Shown: positions 55,158 to 62,379 of the stretch, piece after piece
Layout: the number at the start of each line of letters is the position of its first letter
How positions within the stretch are numbered: the stretch's first letter is position 1
Assembly: GCA_020348345.1 (NCBI GenBank)
Contig: CP070748.1
Span: forward strand, 35,964 to 98,342
Length of the DNA: 62,379 bases
Direction of reading: 5' to 3'
From: Methanobacteriota archaeon
GTDB lineage: Archaea; Thermoplasmatota; Thermoplasmata; UBA10834
Notes under the pieces: model-generated
The model's input: only the letters and a program-made list of their open reading frames with translations
Database searches by the model: none
Told to the model about the DNA's origin: nothing
Program-made: the position numbers and the translations under genes

Positions 55158-56390
55158 CTACTGGACGACGCCGTAGCCGATCAGCCGCCACTTGCCGGCG
55201 ATCCTCCTCGACATGGCGATACGCTGATCCTTTTCGGCACAGACCGGTATCTTGAGAGATATGTCGGCCGAGTCAGCCCTGCCACTTGTTACAATGCCCA
55301 CCGTGGTCGCTGTGCCCACGCTCAACATGAGCGGCTCGTTCGTCTTCAGTGCCTCGACGGCGAGATCGGACGTAACTCCTACCACCCTCTTGAGGAGCTC
55401 CGTCTTCACAGCTATAGAATCAGTGATCCCAGGCAAAGTGCCGGGCTCGCCAGCAATGCGGCCGACCAGCGAATCGGATTTGGCCAACGCCGGATCCAGA
55501 CCTGTGCCTATGGCGACAAGGCCACCTGGCTTGGCGGTTTCAAGATCAAGCGTTCCGGCCACCAACGAGCGAACCGCCGTCACCATCGGCTCCCACGTTA
55601 CTCCGCGGCTCGTCTCGACCTTCCTTCCAGGACGTATCTCTATCTCATCGCCTATCCTCAGGCTCCCCCGGGTGAGCGAACCGCCGATCACCGCTCCCTT
55701 CAGATCATCAATGGCGGTGCCTGGCGAGTTGACGTCGAACGATCTTGCGACATACATCCTTACGGACTCATCCGCAGAGGTGTTCGGAGCAGGAATCACC
55801 TTCTCTATCGCCATGATAAGCGTGTCGATGTTCATGTTGTGATGGGCTGAAATGGGTATCACGGGAGCGTCTTCCGCGACGGTGCCCTTGAGGAACTCGC
55901 GAATCTCCTGATGGTTCTCCATAGCCTGTTCCTTGGTTACAAGGTCCACCTTGTTCTGGACCACTATGATCTTGTCCACGCCGATTATGCTCAGAGCCAT
56001 AAGATGCTCGCGCGTCTGCGGCTGCGGGCATGGTTCGTTCGCCGCAACCAACAGAAGTGCACCGTTCATGATTGCGGCGCCGGACAACATAGTCGCCATC
56101 AGCGTTTCGTGCCCTGGGGCGTCCACGAAAGAAACGGCTCTCTGCAGCTCACACTCCGCTCCGCAGTCGGGACATTTTGGCTGATTCGTGTAGCATTTCG
56201 AACCCTCGCAATCGCTGCACTTGTAGAAGGCCGCGTCAGCATAACCCAGCCTGATGGAAATGCCGCGCTTCACCTCTTCGGAATGCCTGTCCGTCCACTC
56301 GCCGGTCAAAGCCTTTGTCAATGTGGTCTTGCCATGATCCACATGGCCGATCATGCCGATGTTGGTTTCCGGCTGAACGGGTACATTCAT
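55158..56390 (-). CDS. Translation initiation factor aIF2 gamma
   Basis: 410 residues. The GTPase subunit that brings initiator tRNA to the ribosome. G1 is [10 protein letters not shown]3 is DAPGHET, G4 is NKVDL. A four-Cys zinc knuckle typical of aIF2-gamma is present ([20 protein letters not shown]). The C-terminal domains include SFDVNSPGT and [10 protein letters not shown]. It overlaps S6e by ATGA, an arrangement found widely in archaea. Confidence 0.96.
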   Translation of the reverse strand: MNVPVQPETNIGMIGHVDHGKTTLTKALTGEWTDRHSEEVKRGISIRLGYADAAFYKCSDCEGSKCYTNQPKCPDCGAECELQRAVSFVDAPGHETLMATMLSGAAIMNGALLLVAANEPCPQPQTREHLMALSIIGVDKIIVVQNKVDLVTKEQAMENHQEIREFLKGTVAEDAPVIPISAHHNMNIDTLIMAIEKVIPAPNTSADESVRMYVARSFDVNSPGTAIDDLKGAVIGGSLTRGSLRIGDEIEIRPGRKVETSRGVTWEPMVTAVRSLVAGTLDLETAKPGGLVAIGTGLDPALAKSDSLVGRIAGEPGTLPGITDSIAVKTELLKRVVGVTSDLAVEALKTNEPLMLSVGTATTVGIVTSGRADSADISLKIPVCAEKDQRIAMSRRIAGKWRLIGYGVVQ

Positions 56391-56785
56391 TCCTTGCTCT
56401 TCTCCTCTGCCGTGATGAGCTCAGAGACAGGCTTGGCACCGTGCTGGGTGACCTTGAGGTTGACCTGCACCGTGTCCGGAGATATCGCGTTGCCACGGAA
56501 GCTCTTCTTCTTCCGAAGTCCCTTCTCCTCCGAACGAAAACCTACGCTTTCGGATACCAACAGCCTCTTCCTCCTGGGTCCTGGTAGGTCCTTCCGCATG
56601 GGGAATCCATCCCTGTCGCTGCCTCCTGTTATCATCAACTTGTAACCGGGCAACCCGACGAATATGCCATCGATGACATCGCCGATTCTCTTGCCAATCA
56701 GTGAGTTGGCGTGGTGCCCTGTGACCGGAGCCTGGTACGACTTGCCATCTTTCGCGTCATTTATGACGGCTCTAAACTCTGCCAC
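56387..56785 (-). CDS. Ribosomal protein S6e
   Basis: 132 residues. Family marks: [49 protein letters not shown] and [15 protein letters not shown] 56785 follows GAGAGGATT and gives the usual N-terminus; the upstream 24 codons cross the promoter. Head of an operon with aIF2-gamma and PIN. Confidence 0.93.
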   Translation of the reverse strand: MAEFRAVINDAKDGKSYQAPVTGHHANSLIGKRIGDVIDGIFVGLPGYKLMITGGSDRDGFPMRKDLPGPRRKRLLVSESVGFRSEEKGLRKKKSFRGNAISPDTVQVNLKVTQHGAKPVSELITAEEKSKE

Positions 56786-56828
56786 ACAATCCTCTCCAGT
56801 GTTGCAGAACGCCCTAATGCGCAAGGAG

Positions 56829-56838
56829 TTATATAGGT
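56829..56838 (-). promoter_or_regulatory. TATA-like box of the S6e operon
   Basis: The minus strand reads CCTATATAAC about 45 bp before GTG 56785, leaving a ~20-nt leader that includes the ribosome binding site. Confidence 0.6.
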
Positions 56839-56884
56839 TTCGGGAACGAAACGACATGCTGGAATGCCGTTCGACCTGTTCCCG

Positions 56885-58639
56885 TTAGCTCCCCCAGAAC
56901 GGGTTCTCCTTGCGTCTTATCTTGACTATTTCGTCCAGCGTCTCCTGCTCATCCAAAGACAGCTTCTTCTCCATCAGCTGCCGCGCGTGGCTCTCGGGCA
57001 CATCCACAAGGAGGACGTCCTCAACGTCTATCTGACGACCAACGGTGACATCGTCCACAGCGATTGCGATTTCGTCCCCCATGCGCGCTTCGCGAAGCGT
57101 CTTGTCGCCACTTCTAATGCTCTTGATGCGGCCGACAGTCCTTCCGTCGCTCCTCATGAGCGACTGTCCCTGACGTATCCTCCCGGCAAGAACCCGCACT
57201 CCGACGATTGCGGGCTTGCTGACCCTGAACACGTGATCGCGCAAGATCAGCACCTTTCCCGGGAAGGAGATGTCGAGCCTGCTCTGCGCCTCCAGCTCCC
57301 TCGAGCGTTCGTCGCACCAGAGCAGGTATTCCTCAAGCAGCCTGTATACGACCTGATTCTCGAACAGCTTGACGCCCGTCTCGCGTGCGGCGTCTCTTGC
57401 ATCTTGATTTATCTCGACGTTGAATGCGAAAACGGCCTGATGAAGAGGGTCATCGAAGTTCGATGCTTCAATGACATCCTTTCTCGACACGTTGCCCAGG
57501 CTGATCTTCCTTATGGGCAACTCCTGCTTCTCAGCCTCGAATGCTAGCGCCTCCAACGATCCTATGGTGTCGCCTCGTACGATGATGCCCTGGTCCGAGA
57601 GTTCCACATGGATGGAACTCTCCCTTTGCACTTCTTGGACCACTTCATCGATGTCGCCTTCGACGACCCTTAATTGTCCTCCAGCCATTGCATCTTCGAG
57701 GGCCGGCGCGACAATCCTAATGCCAGCCGCTGCTGAAACGGCCCTTACCTGGTCAAATCTCTGGCTGGGGTCTCGAATCTCATCGAGGGGTTTGGGCCGA
57801 AGAAGCGCTCTGATCTTGGTGCGAATGGGCTCTCCCCGAACGGATGATATCACGACGGTGTCTCCGATGGAGACGGTTCCCCTGTAGATGATAGTGTCCA
57901 CGGCCGTACCGATCCCCTTGTCCTCCTTCACCTCGAGAATCGAACCCTCGCCAGGCCCCTCTTCCGTGCTCAGATCATCACCCAGGAATCTCTGGGCTAA
58001 ACCGATGAGAACAAGCAGCAGGTCTGGGAGACCCTCACCCGTCTTGCCGCTCACAGGCACGATTGCCACGGATTTGGTGAAATCACTTATCTTGTCAAAC
58101 CTATCGGCGCTGAAACCTCCGATCTCGTACAGTCTTCCGGCGAGGGCGTATAGCTTCTCGTCGAGCTCGGCGACAACACGTGGATCCTGCAGCTCGAGCG
58201 ACTCGCATAGAGGCATGTCGTTCTGTGCTCTCCACCCCGGTATCAAGTCGATCTTGTTTGCAGCCACCACAAACGGGGTCTTCAACCTCTTTAGAATGCC
58301 GATCGACTCGACCGTCTGAGGTTTCATGCCTTCGTTCAGGTCGATTACCAGAACAACCATATCGGCAAGCGCGCCCCCCCTGCTTCTGAGGCTCACGAAT
58401 GAGTAGTGTCCGGGCGTGTCGATGAACAGAAGGCCCGGGACGCTGAACTCTCTGTCGCCAAGCAGCTGCTCGCATCGCGAGTAAATCGCCTCGATGGGCA
58501 CATCGGTAGCGCCTATATGCTGGGTGATGCCGCCTGCCTCACGCGAAACAACCTTGGTTCCTCTGATCCTGTCAAGTATGGTCGACTTGCCGTGGTCCAC
58601 GTGGCCCAGCACAGATACTATAGGTTGTCTAGCGGGCAC
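56885..58639 (-). CDS. infB: Translation initiation factor aIF5B (IF2 family)
   Basis: 584 residues. It promotes ribosomal subunit joining. G1 GHVDHGKSTI, the switch I region VSREAGGITQHIGA, G3 DTPGHYS and G4 ANKIDL are present; domains II-IV follow without the long bacterial N-terminus. GTG 58639 is chosen: a TATA-like box at 58661-58668 is ~25 bp upstream, which excludes TTG 58669. It is followed on the complementary side by S6e after ~100 bp and preceded by ndk. Confidence 0.94.
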   Translation of the reverse strand: MPARQPIVSVLGHVDHGKSTILDRIRGTKVVSREAGGITQHIGATDVPIEAIYSRCEQLLGDREFSVPGLLFIDTPGHYSFVSLRSRGGALADMVVLVIDLNEGMKPQTVESIGILKRLKTPFVVAANKIDLIPGWRAQNDMPLCESLELQDPRVVAELDEKLYALAGRLYEIGGFSADRFDKISDFTKSVAIVPVSGKTGEGLPDLLLVLIGLAQRFLGDDLSTEEGPGEGSILEVKEDKGIGTAVDTIIYRGTVSIGDTVVISSVRGEPIRTKIRALLRPKPLDEIRDPSQRFDQVRAVSAAAGIRIVAPALEDAMAGGQLRVVEGDIDEVVQEVQRESSIHVELSDQGIIVRGDTIGSLEALAFEAEKQELPIRKISLGNVSRKDVIEASNFDDPLHQAVFAFNVEINQDARDAARETGVKLFENQVVYRLLEEYLLWCDERSRELEAQSRLDISFPGKVLILRDHVFRVSKPAIVGVRVLAGRIRQGQSLMRSDGRTVGRIKSIRSGDKTLREARMGDEIAIAVDDVTVGRQIDVEDVLLVDVPESHARQLMEKKLSLDEQETLDEIVKIRRKENPFWGS

Positions 58640-58660
58640 GGATGCGCCAAAGGCCGAACG

Positions 58661-58668
58661 ATATATCA
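58661..58668 (-). promoter_or_regulatory. TATA-like box of infB
   Basis: The minus strand reads TTGATATATCG, centred about 25 bp before GTG 58639; it predicts a leaderless transcript and fixes the start codon. Confidence 0.6.
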
Positions 58669-58702
58669 ATTTAACCCAGTCAAAGGAGGGGTACGCCTTC
58701 TC

Positions 58703-59158
58703 TCAGCTTTCGAACAGCCAGTCCTCTTCGGGCTTCTGGTATTCATGAAGCTCGTAATCGTTGAAGAACAGTTTGATCTCGCGCCGTGCGCTCTCTGGCG
58801 AATCCGAGCCGTGCACCAGGTTTCTGCCAGTCGCCTGGGCAAAATCTGCTCTGATCGTGCCTGGCATCGCATCCTGCGGATTCGTCTTCCCCATCATCGT
58901 CCTGATGACACTGACGGCGTTCTCGCCCTCCAAGACCATGCATACGACAGGACCGGAGGTGATATAGGACAGAAGGGGCTCGAAGAACGGCTTGTCCCTG
59001 TGCTCCTCGTAGTGGCGCTCCGCGAGTTCACGCGGTATCCACATCATCTTCATACCCGTGACTTTCAGGGCCCTTCGCTCGAATCTCGATACGATCTCTC
59101 CGACGAGTCCCCTCTGGACTCCATCGGGTTTTACCATGACGAACGTGCGCTCCATCAT
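58703..59158 (-). CDS. ndk: Nucleoside diphosphate kinase
   Basis: 151 residues. It transfers phosphate between NTPs and NDPs through a phosphohistidine; the active His is in [12 protein letters not shown]. Marks: [45 protein letters not shown] and GTIRADFA. The GTG-ATG-ATG start cluster overlaps the L24e stop; GAGGAG is directly ahead, so ATG 59158 or 59155 is used. Confidence 0.95.
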   Translation of the reverse strand: MMERTFVMVKPDGVQRGLVGEIVSRFERRALKVTGMKMMWIPRELAERHYEEHRDKPFFEPLLSYITSGPVVCMVLEGENAVSVIRTMMGKTNPQDAMPGTIRADFAQATGRNLVHGSDSPESARREIKLFFNDYELHEYQKPEEDWLFES

Positions 59159-59511
59159 CACTCCTCACCCGACCCTTCTTCTTCCGCTACCTTTGTCCCG
59201 GGTTCATGGGAGGATTCCGCTTTCGACTCTGCCGAATCTGGCTCAGACGCATCAGCGGCCTTGACCGATGGCTTCCTGACTTTACTGGCTCTCTTCGGCT
59301 CCGGCTCGGCCCCTTTGAGCCTGACCTGCTTCTCACGCGCGTGCCAGCTTGTCCACTCGGTACGCCTCGGAACTCGCTTGAGCTCTATCATGTTCTTGAA
59401 GCACTTCGATGTGCAGAACTGATGTGTCACGCCATCCTTCTTGACATACATTCTGCCAGTTCCAGGCTCCACTTCCTTGCCGCAGAACGTGCAGACTCTT
59501 CGCTCCACCAT
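59158..59511 (-). CDS. Ribosomal protein L24e
   Basis: 117 residues. The zinc ribbon has [13 protein letters not shown] and CTSKCFKN, and PRRTEWTSW is a family mark. The L24e core is ~65 residues; the remaining ~50 form an unusual acidic, Ser/Ala/Lys-rich tail ([16 protein letters not shown]). It is part of the L7Ae-S28e-L24e-ndk run. Confidence 0.92.
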   Translation of the reverse strand: MVERRVCTFCGKEVEPGTGRMYVKKDGVTHQFCTSKCFKNMIELKRVPRRTEWTSWHAREKQVRLKGAEPEPKRASKVRKPSVKAADASEPDSAESKAESSHEPGTKVAEEEGSGEE

Positions 59512-59543
59512 AGCAACTCACCAATATGAACGACTCCAGCGTG

Positions 59544-59753
59544 CTAACGCACGCTGAGCTTCCTCGCCTCTCTCGAGGTTTCCTTGAGCATCAACACGTC
59601 ACCGACTCGGATGGGCCCCATGACGTTGCGAGTTATGATCCTTCCCTTGTCCCTTCCATCGAGAACTCTGACTTTGACCTGCGTCGCCTCTCCGGTCATT
59701 CCCGTCCTGCCTATGATCTCAACGACGGTTGATGGTATGCTGTCACCGACCAT
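59544..59753 (-). CDS. Ribosomal protein S28e
   Basis: 69 residues, usual length. Marks: [35 protein letters not shown], and the C-terminal ETSREARKL. It follows L7Ae by 9 bp. Confidence 0.95.
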   Translation of the reverse strand: MVGDSIPSTVVEIIGRTGMTGEATQVKVRVLDGRDKGRIITRNVMGPIRVGDVLMLKETSREARKLSVR

Positions 59754-59762
59754 CTGTCACAC

Positions 59763-60134
59763 CTACTTCTTGAGCGCTTTGAGCTTTCCTGCGAGCTCGT
59801 CCAGCGCCGGCTTTCCCTTGGCAGGGTCGACCACTGCCACCGCCGCGGTTGGCTTTTCAAGGCCGCACGCGTTTCCCAGCTCCGCCTTCGCCGGCACATA
59901 TGCATAGGGTACGGCCTTCTCCTCACAGAGGGCGGGAATGTGCATCAGTATCTCCGGGGGGGAGACGTCTTCCGCCATCACCACGAAAACCGCTTCTCCT
60001 CGCTCCACCAGCTTGGTGACCTCATTTGTCCCCTTCTTGACCCTGCCTCCGTCCCTGGCCAGCTCAACGATGTCATACGCCTTATCCACAAGCTCCTTGG
60101 GCATTTCGAATTTGACGAATATCGGCTTTGTCAT
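59763..60134 (-). CDS. Ribosomal protein L7Ae
   Basis: 123 residues. It binds kink-turns in rRNA and in C/D and H/ACA guide RNAs, and is part of archaeal RNase P. Marks: ARDGGRVKKGTNEVTKLVERG, VVMAEDVSPPEILMHIPALCEE and VPYAYVPAKAELG. First gene of its ribosomal run. Confidence 0.96.
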   Translation of the reverse strand: MTKPIFVKFEMPKELVDKAYDIVELARDGGRVKKGTNEVTKLVERGEAVFVVMAEDVSPPEILMHIPALCEEKAVPYAYVPAKAELGNACGLEKPTAAVAVVDPAKGKPALDELAGKLKALKK

Positions 60135-60220
60135 ATCTATACCTCCTTCAGGTGCAACGCACCGTCATCATTCACAGGCTCCTTCGGTTGAAAAGAGCAG
60201 GATGCAGTAGCTGCTCATCG

Positions 60221-60228
60221 TATAAAAG
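60221..60228 (-). promoter_or_regulatory. TATA-like box of the L7Ae-S28e-L24e-ndk run
   Basis: The minus strand reads CTTTTATA about 90 bp before ATG 60134, predicting a leader of roughly 60 nt. Confidence 0.5.
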
Positions 60229-60250
60229 ACTTGCTGACGCCGTGCCAGAG

Positions 60251-61213
60251 TCATCGTTTCCTGAGCCTGGGGTTGAATATCTCATCGAGGGCGTCGCCTA
60301 TCAGGTAGAAGGCCACGATCAGCAGGACTATGCAACCGCCAGGAGCGAGTATCCACCACCACGCAAACGAGGAGAACGCACTGTAGTTGTACGCTTCCTC
60401 CAACATCATACCCCAGCTTATGACGTCAGGATCGCCGAGGCCGAAGAAATCGAGGAAGGCCTCCGAGAAGATGGAGTTCGCGATGAGGAGGATGGTATTC
60501 GCGAATATGAGAGGGAAGACGTTAGGGCTGATGTGCTTGCGAATGACATGAAAATCGGTCGCCCCGATCGCCCTTGCCCTCTCAACGAATCCCATCTCCT
60601 TCACGGACATGACCTGAGCACGCACAATACGTGCCGTGGAAGGCCAGCTCGTGATGCCGATGACGATGATGACGTTGTTGAAGGACCTTCCCATCAGCGC
60701 AGCCAGCACAATCATCAGAGGGAACCACGGCAACACAAGGAAGAAATCGGTGACGCGCATTAGGACCTCGTCGGATATCTTGCCGAAGAATCCAGCGGCG
60801 ATGCCCACTGAAGTTCCTATCACGATAGATATCAGAGAGGCTAGGATTCCAACCAGCAACGAAGCGCGGGCGCCCCAAACCGTCAGCGAGTACACGTCCT
60901 TGCCGTTGTAATCGGTCCCGAATAAATAGTCAAGCGAAGGGGGGGCGTACACGGGATTCGTCCTTGCCCAAGTGGGGGAGTTCGGATCATCATGAGTGCT
61001 CAGCCACGGCGCAAGAATGGCCATGGCCAAGAAGAACACGAAGACATACAATCCGAACATACCACCCAGGTTTCCTCTAAACTGCTTCCAGGTCTTGGTG
61101 CCGGATCTATAGAGCATGCGAGCCCGTTCTTGCTGGCGCTCGTTGAGAAGACCCCATATCAGAAGCGGAACATACTTCAGGATGAATTCGATGCGAGATT
61201 TCAGTTTGCTCAT
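60251..61213 (-). CDS. Peptide/nickel ABC transporter permease, DppC type
   Basis: 320 residues. An inner-membrane permease of the oligopeptide transporter family; the EAA loop is RARAIGATDFHVIRKHISPN. Six membrane helices are apparent, and the N-terminal YVFVFFLAMAILAPWLS is typical of DppC/OppC. It overlaps dppB by ATGA. The substrate is unknown; peptides are most likely. Confidence 0.92.
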   Translation of the reverse strand: MSKLKSRIEFILKYVPLLIWGLLNERQQERARMLYRSGTKTWKQFRGNLGGMFGLYVFVFFLAMAILAPWLSTHDDPNSPTWARTNPVYAPPSLDYLFGTDYNGKDVYSLTVWGARASLLVGILASLISIVIGTSVGIAAGFFGKISDEVLMRVTDFFLVLPWFPLMIVLAALMGRSFNNVIIVIGITSWPSTARIVRAQVMSVKEMGFVERARAIGATDFHVIRKHISPNVFPLIFANTILLIANSIFSEAFLDFFGLGDPDVISWGMMLEEAYNYSAFSSFAWWWILAPGGCIVLLIVAFYLIGDALDEIFNPRLRKR

Positions 61214-62130
61214 ATCTTCAGCCTCGGATCAAGTCGGAACAGCGTGATATCCGCTATGAAGTTCGCAACGACAACTGCCACCGCCTCCAGCATGAATACC
61301 GCCTGTAGGAGGGGATAATCGTAGGCAAAGACGGCCATATAGGTGAGATACCCCAGACCCTGGTATGAGAATATCACCTCGATCATGATGGCGCCGCCCA
61401 GAATCCATCCCACGTTCATCGCCACAACTGTCACGACGGGAAGCATCGCGTTGGGCATCGCGTGGTTCTTTAGGACTTGACGCCCCCGGAGACCCTTCGC
61501 GACCGCAGTAACCATGTACTCTTCGGTCAGAACGTCGACCAGCGCGCTTCTAGTGATGATAGAGAACGCGGCTATCGATTCGATAACAAGGGCAAAGAGG
61601 GGGAGTAAGACATGGATTGTTCTGTCCCAAACCTTGCCCAGGAAGTCCATATTGTAGTATTCATCACTGAATTCCCCATGCGTAGGCCATCCGGGTATGT
61701 ACCTTACAAACAGAGTGAGGAGGACGAGCGCGAACAGGAATGTCGGGATGCAATAGAAGATGAGGAAGAACGTTCCACCCACGCGATCAAAGGCGGTACC
61801 GCGCCGCCAGGCAGCGGCTCTGCCGAAGATAACGCCTGCGAATATTGCGATGGCCGTGCCCAGACCCACCAGCACGAAGGTTCTAAGCATGTACGGACCC
61901 AACAGATCTTCGACAGGCACACCAGCGCGGTAGCTGATACTCGTGCCCAGCTCCCCCGTGAACGTTTGCTTCAGATAGACCAGGAACTGGACTGGCAACG
62001 GCTGGTCCAATCCGTAGTATTTCCTCAGCTCATCGGCCGTTTCAGGCGTCACTGTCTTGCCGATAAGCACGAACTCTATGTCCCCAGGCATCACTCTGAA
62101 CAGGAGGAAGTTGAAGCTCAGTATCAGCAC
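61210..62130 (-). CDS. Peptide/nickel ABC transporter permease, DppB type (5' end uncertain)
   Basis: 306 residues from GTG 62130. Permease with RVMPGD near the N-terminus, the EAA loop AKGLRGRQVLKNHAMPNAML and six helices. The conventional start would cut the first membrane helix: the same frame upstream encodes AYFFRRLFYVFISIV, the usual DppB opening, but has no ATG, GTG or TTG before a TGA. A +1 frame from GTG 62200 encodes VISNAKEF, so the real start is probably 62200 with a one-base frameshift near 62176. Confidence 0.85.
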   Translation of the reverse strand: MLILSFNFLLFRVMPGDIEFVLIGKTVTPETADELRKYYGLDQPLPVQFLVYLKQTFTGELGTSISYRAGVPVEDLLGPYMLRTFVLVGLGTAIAIFAGVIFGRAAAWRRGTAFDRVGGTFFLIFYCIPTFLFALVLLTLFVRYIPGWPTHGEFSDEYYNMDFLGKVWDRTIHVLLPLFALVIESIAAFSIITRSALVDVLTEEYMVTAVAKGLRGRQVLKNHAMPNAMLPVVTVVAMNVGWILGGAIMIEVIFSYQGLGYLTYMAVFAYDYPLLQAVFMLEAVAVVVANFIADITLFRLDPRLKI

Positions 62131-62268
62131 TATCGATATGAATACATAGAAAAGCCTTCGGAAGAAATAGGCTCTGAAACTCCTTGGCGTTCGAAATCAC
62201 CTCTCAGTGACTCTGATTCTATCCAGAATCATCTGTGTATCCTCTCATGCCGATGTCGGAACTGGTGA

Positions 62269-62379
62269 TCACGGCAGTCGTACGTCTTCTTCCTCCTTCT
62301 CCGGGCGGCCACCAGTCCTCTTGCGGCGTATCGTCATCACCACCGCCGCTGCGACGATGGCTATCACGATCACTACGCC
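62269..62379 (-). CDS. C-terminal fragment of a membrane-anchored protein, probably the peptide-binding protein
   Basis: The last 36 residues of a gene that continues beyond the window. They form a hydrophobic helix (VVIVIAIVAAAVV) followed by a basic, charged tail RRKRTGGRPEKEEEDVRLP. Archaeal solute-binding proteins of this transporter family often end with such an anchor, and the position directly upstream of dppB fits dppA. The assignment is by position only. Confidence 0.55.
   Translation of the reverse strand, partial: GVVIVIAIVAAAVVMTIRRKRTGGRPEKEEEDVRLP

Overview
The window is archaeal chromosome. Its proteins are archaeal-type throughout: aIF2-gamma, an aIF5B-type IF2, S6e, S28e, L24e and L7Ae, a Gins51-like GINS subunit, HerA, the CTP-dependent riboflavin kinase RbkR, pantoate kinase, TrmI, two-subunit GcvP and archaeal-type ProRS. 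TATA-like boxes lie about 25-30 bp ahead of several start codons, and two of the three tRNA genes carry introns at the 37/38 site. Moderate GC, many short TATA-to-start distances, split PurS/PurL/PurQ and giant helical-repeat proteins with zinc tails suggest the Thermoplasmatota; that placement is inference. No rRNA, CRISPR array or methanogenesis gene was seen.

Layout. 0-1.7 kb: the C-terminal part of a serine recombinase and a tyrosine integrase, the edge of a mobile element. 1.8-6.3 kb: a 1516-residue helical-repeat protein with a RING-like zinc tail. 6.3-14.1 kb (minus strand): a mevalonate-entry run (HTH regulator, HMG-CoA synthase, thiolase-like protein, DUF35), then histidine ammonia-lyase and the TldD/TldE pair. 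14.4-21.3 kb: four secreted or membrane proteins (clostripain-like, membrane-tethered winged helix, thrombospondin-type-3 repeat, papain-like with PKD domains) between tRNA-Pro and tRNA-Gly. 22.1-26.6 kb: a 1466-residue TPR protein with a zinc tail.

26.6-41.5 kb: housekeeping genes, including a flavodoxin, threonine catabolism (Tdh, Kbl), a GPN-loop GTPase, tRNA-Lys, a replication/repair group (MBL hydrolase, GINS, DUF167, TOPRIM), GcvPA/GcvPB, thymidylate kinase, CoA synthesis (CoaBC, pantoate kinase) and HerA. 41.6-44.5 kb: PRPP synthetase, ProRS and two small membrane proteins. 44.5-49.1 kb: a class III aminotransferase with a polyferredoxin, and aldehyde ferredoxin oxidoreductase with a second polyferredoxin. 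49.4-54.0 kb: TrmI and PurS-PurL-PurQ. 54.0-60.2 kb (minus strand): RbkR, then translation genes (PIN, aIF2-gamma, S6e, aIF5B, NDK, L24e, S28e, L7Ae). 60.2-62.4 kb: a peptide ABC transporter cut by the window edge.

Functional links: threonine goes to glycine through Tdh and Kbl, and glycine can enter the cleavage system through GcvPA/PB. CoaBC and pantoate kinase serve CoA synthesis. Prs supplies PRPP to purine synthesis. The aminotransferase could yield aldehydes that AOR oxidises, passing electrons to the 16-cysteine ferredoxins.

The most unusual observations are: (i) the thiolase-like protein of the mevalonate run has lost the catalytic Cys and His and two nearby active-site residues while its HMG-CoA synthase partner looks intact; (ii) the clostripain-like secreted protein has lost both catalytic residues; (iii) the serine and tyrosine recombinases share one reading frame, broken only by an amber codon; (iv) two giant repeat scaffolds end in zinc modules; (v) an apparent frameshift at the 5' end of dppB.
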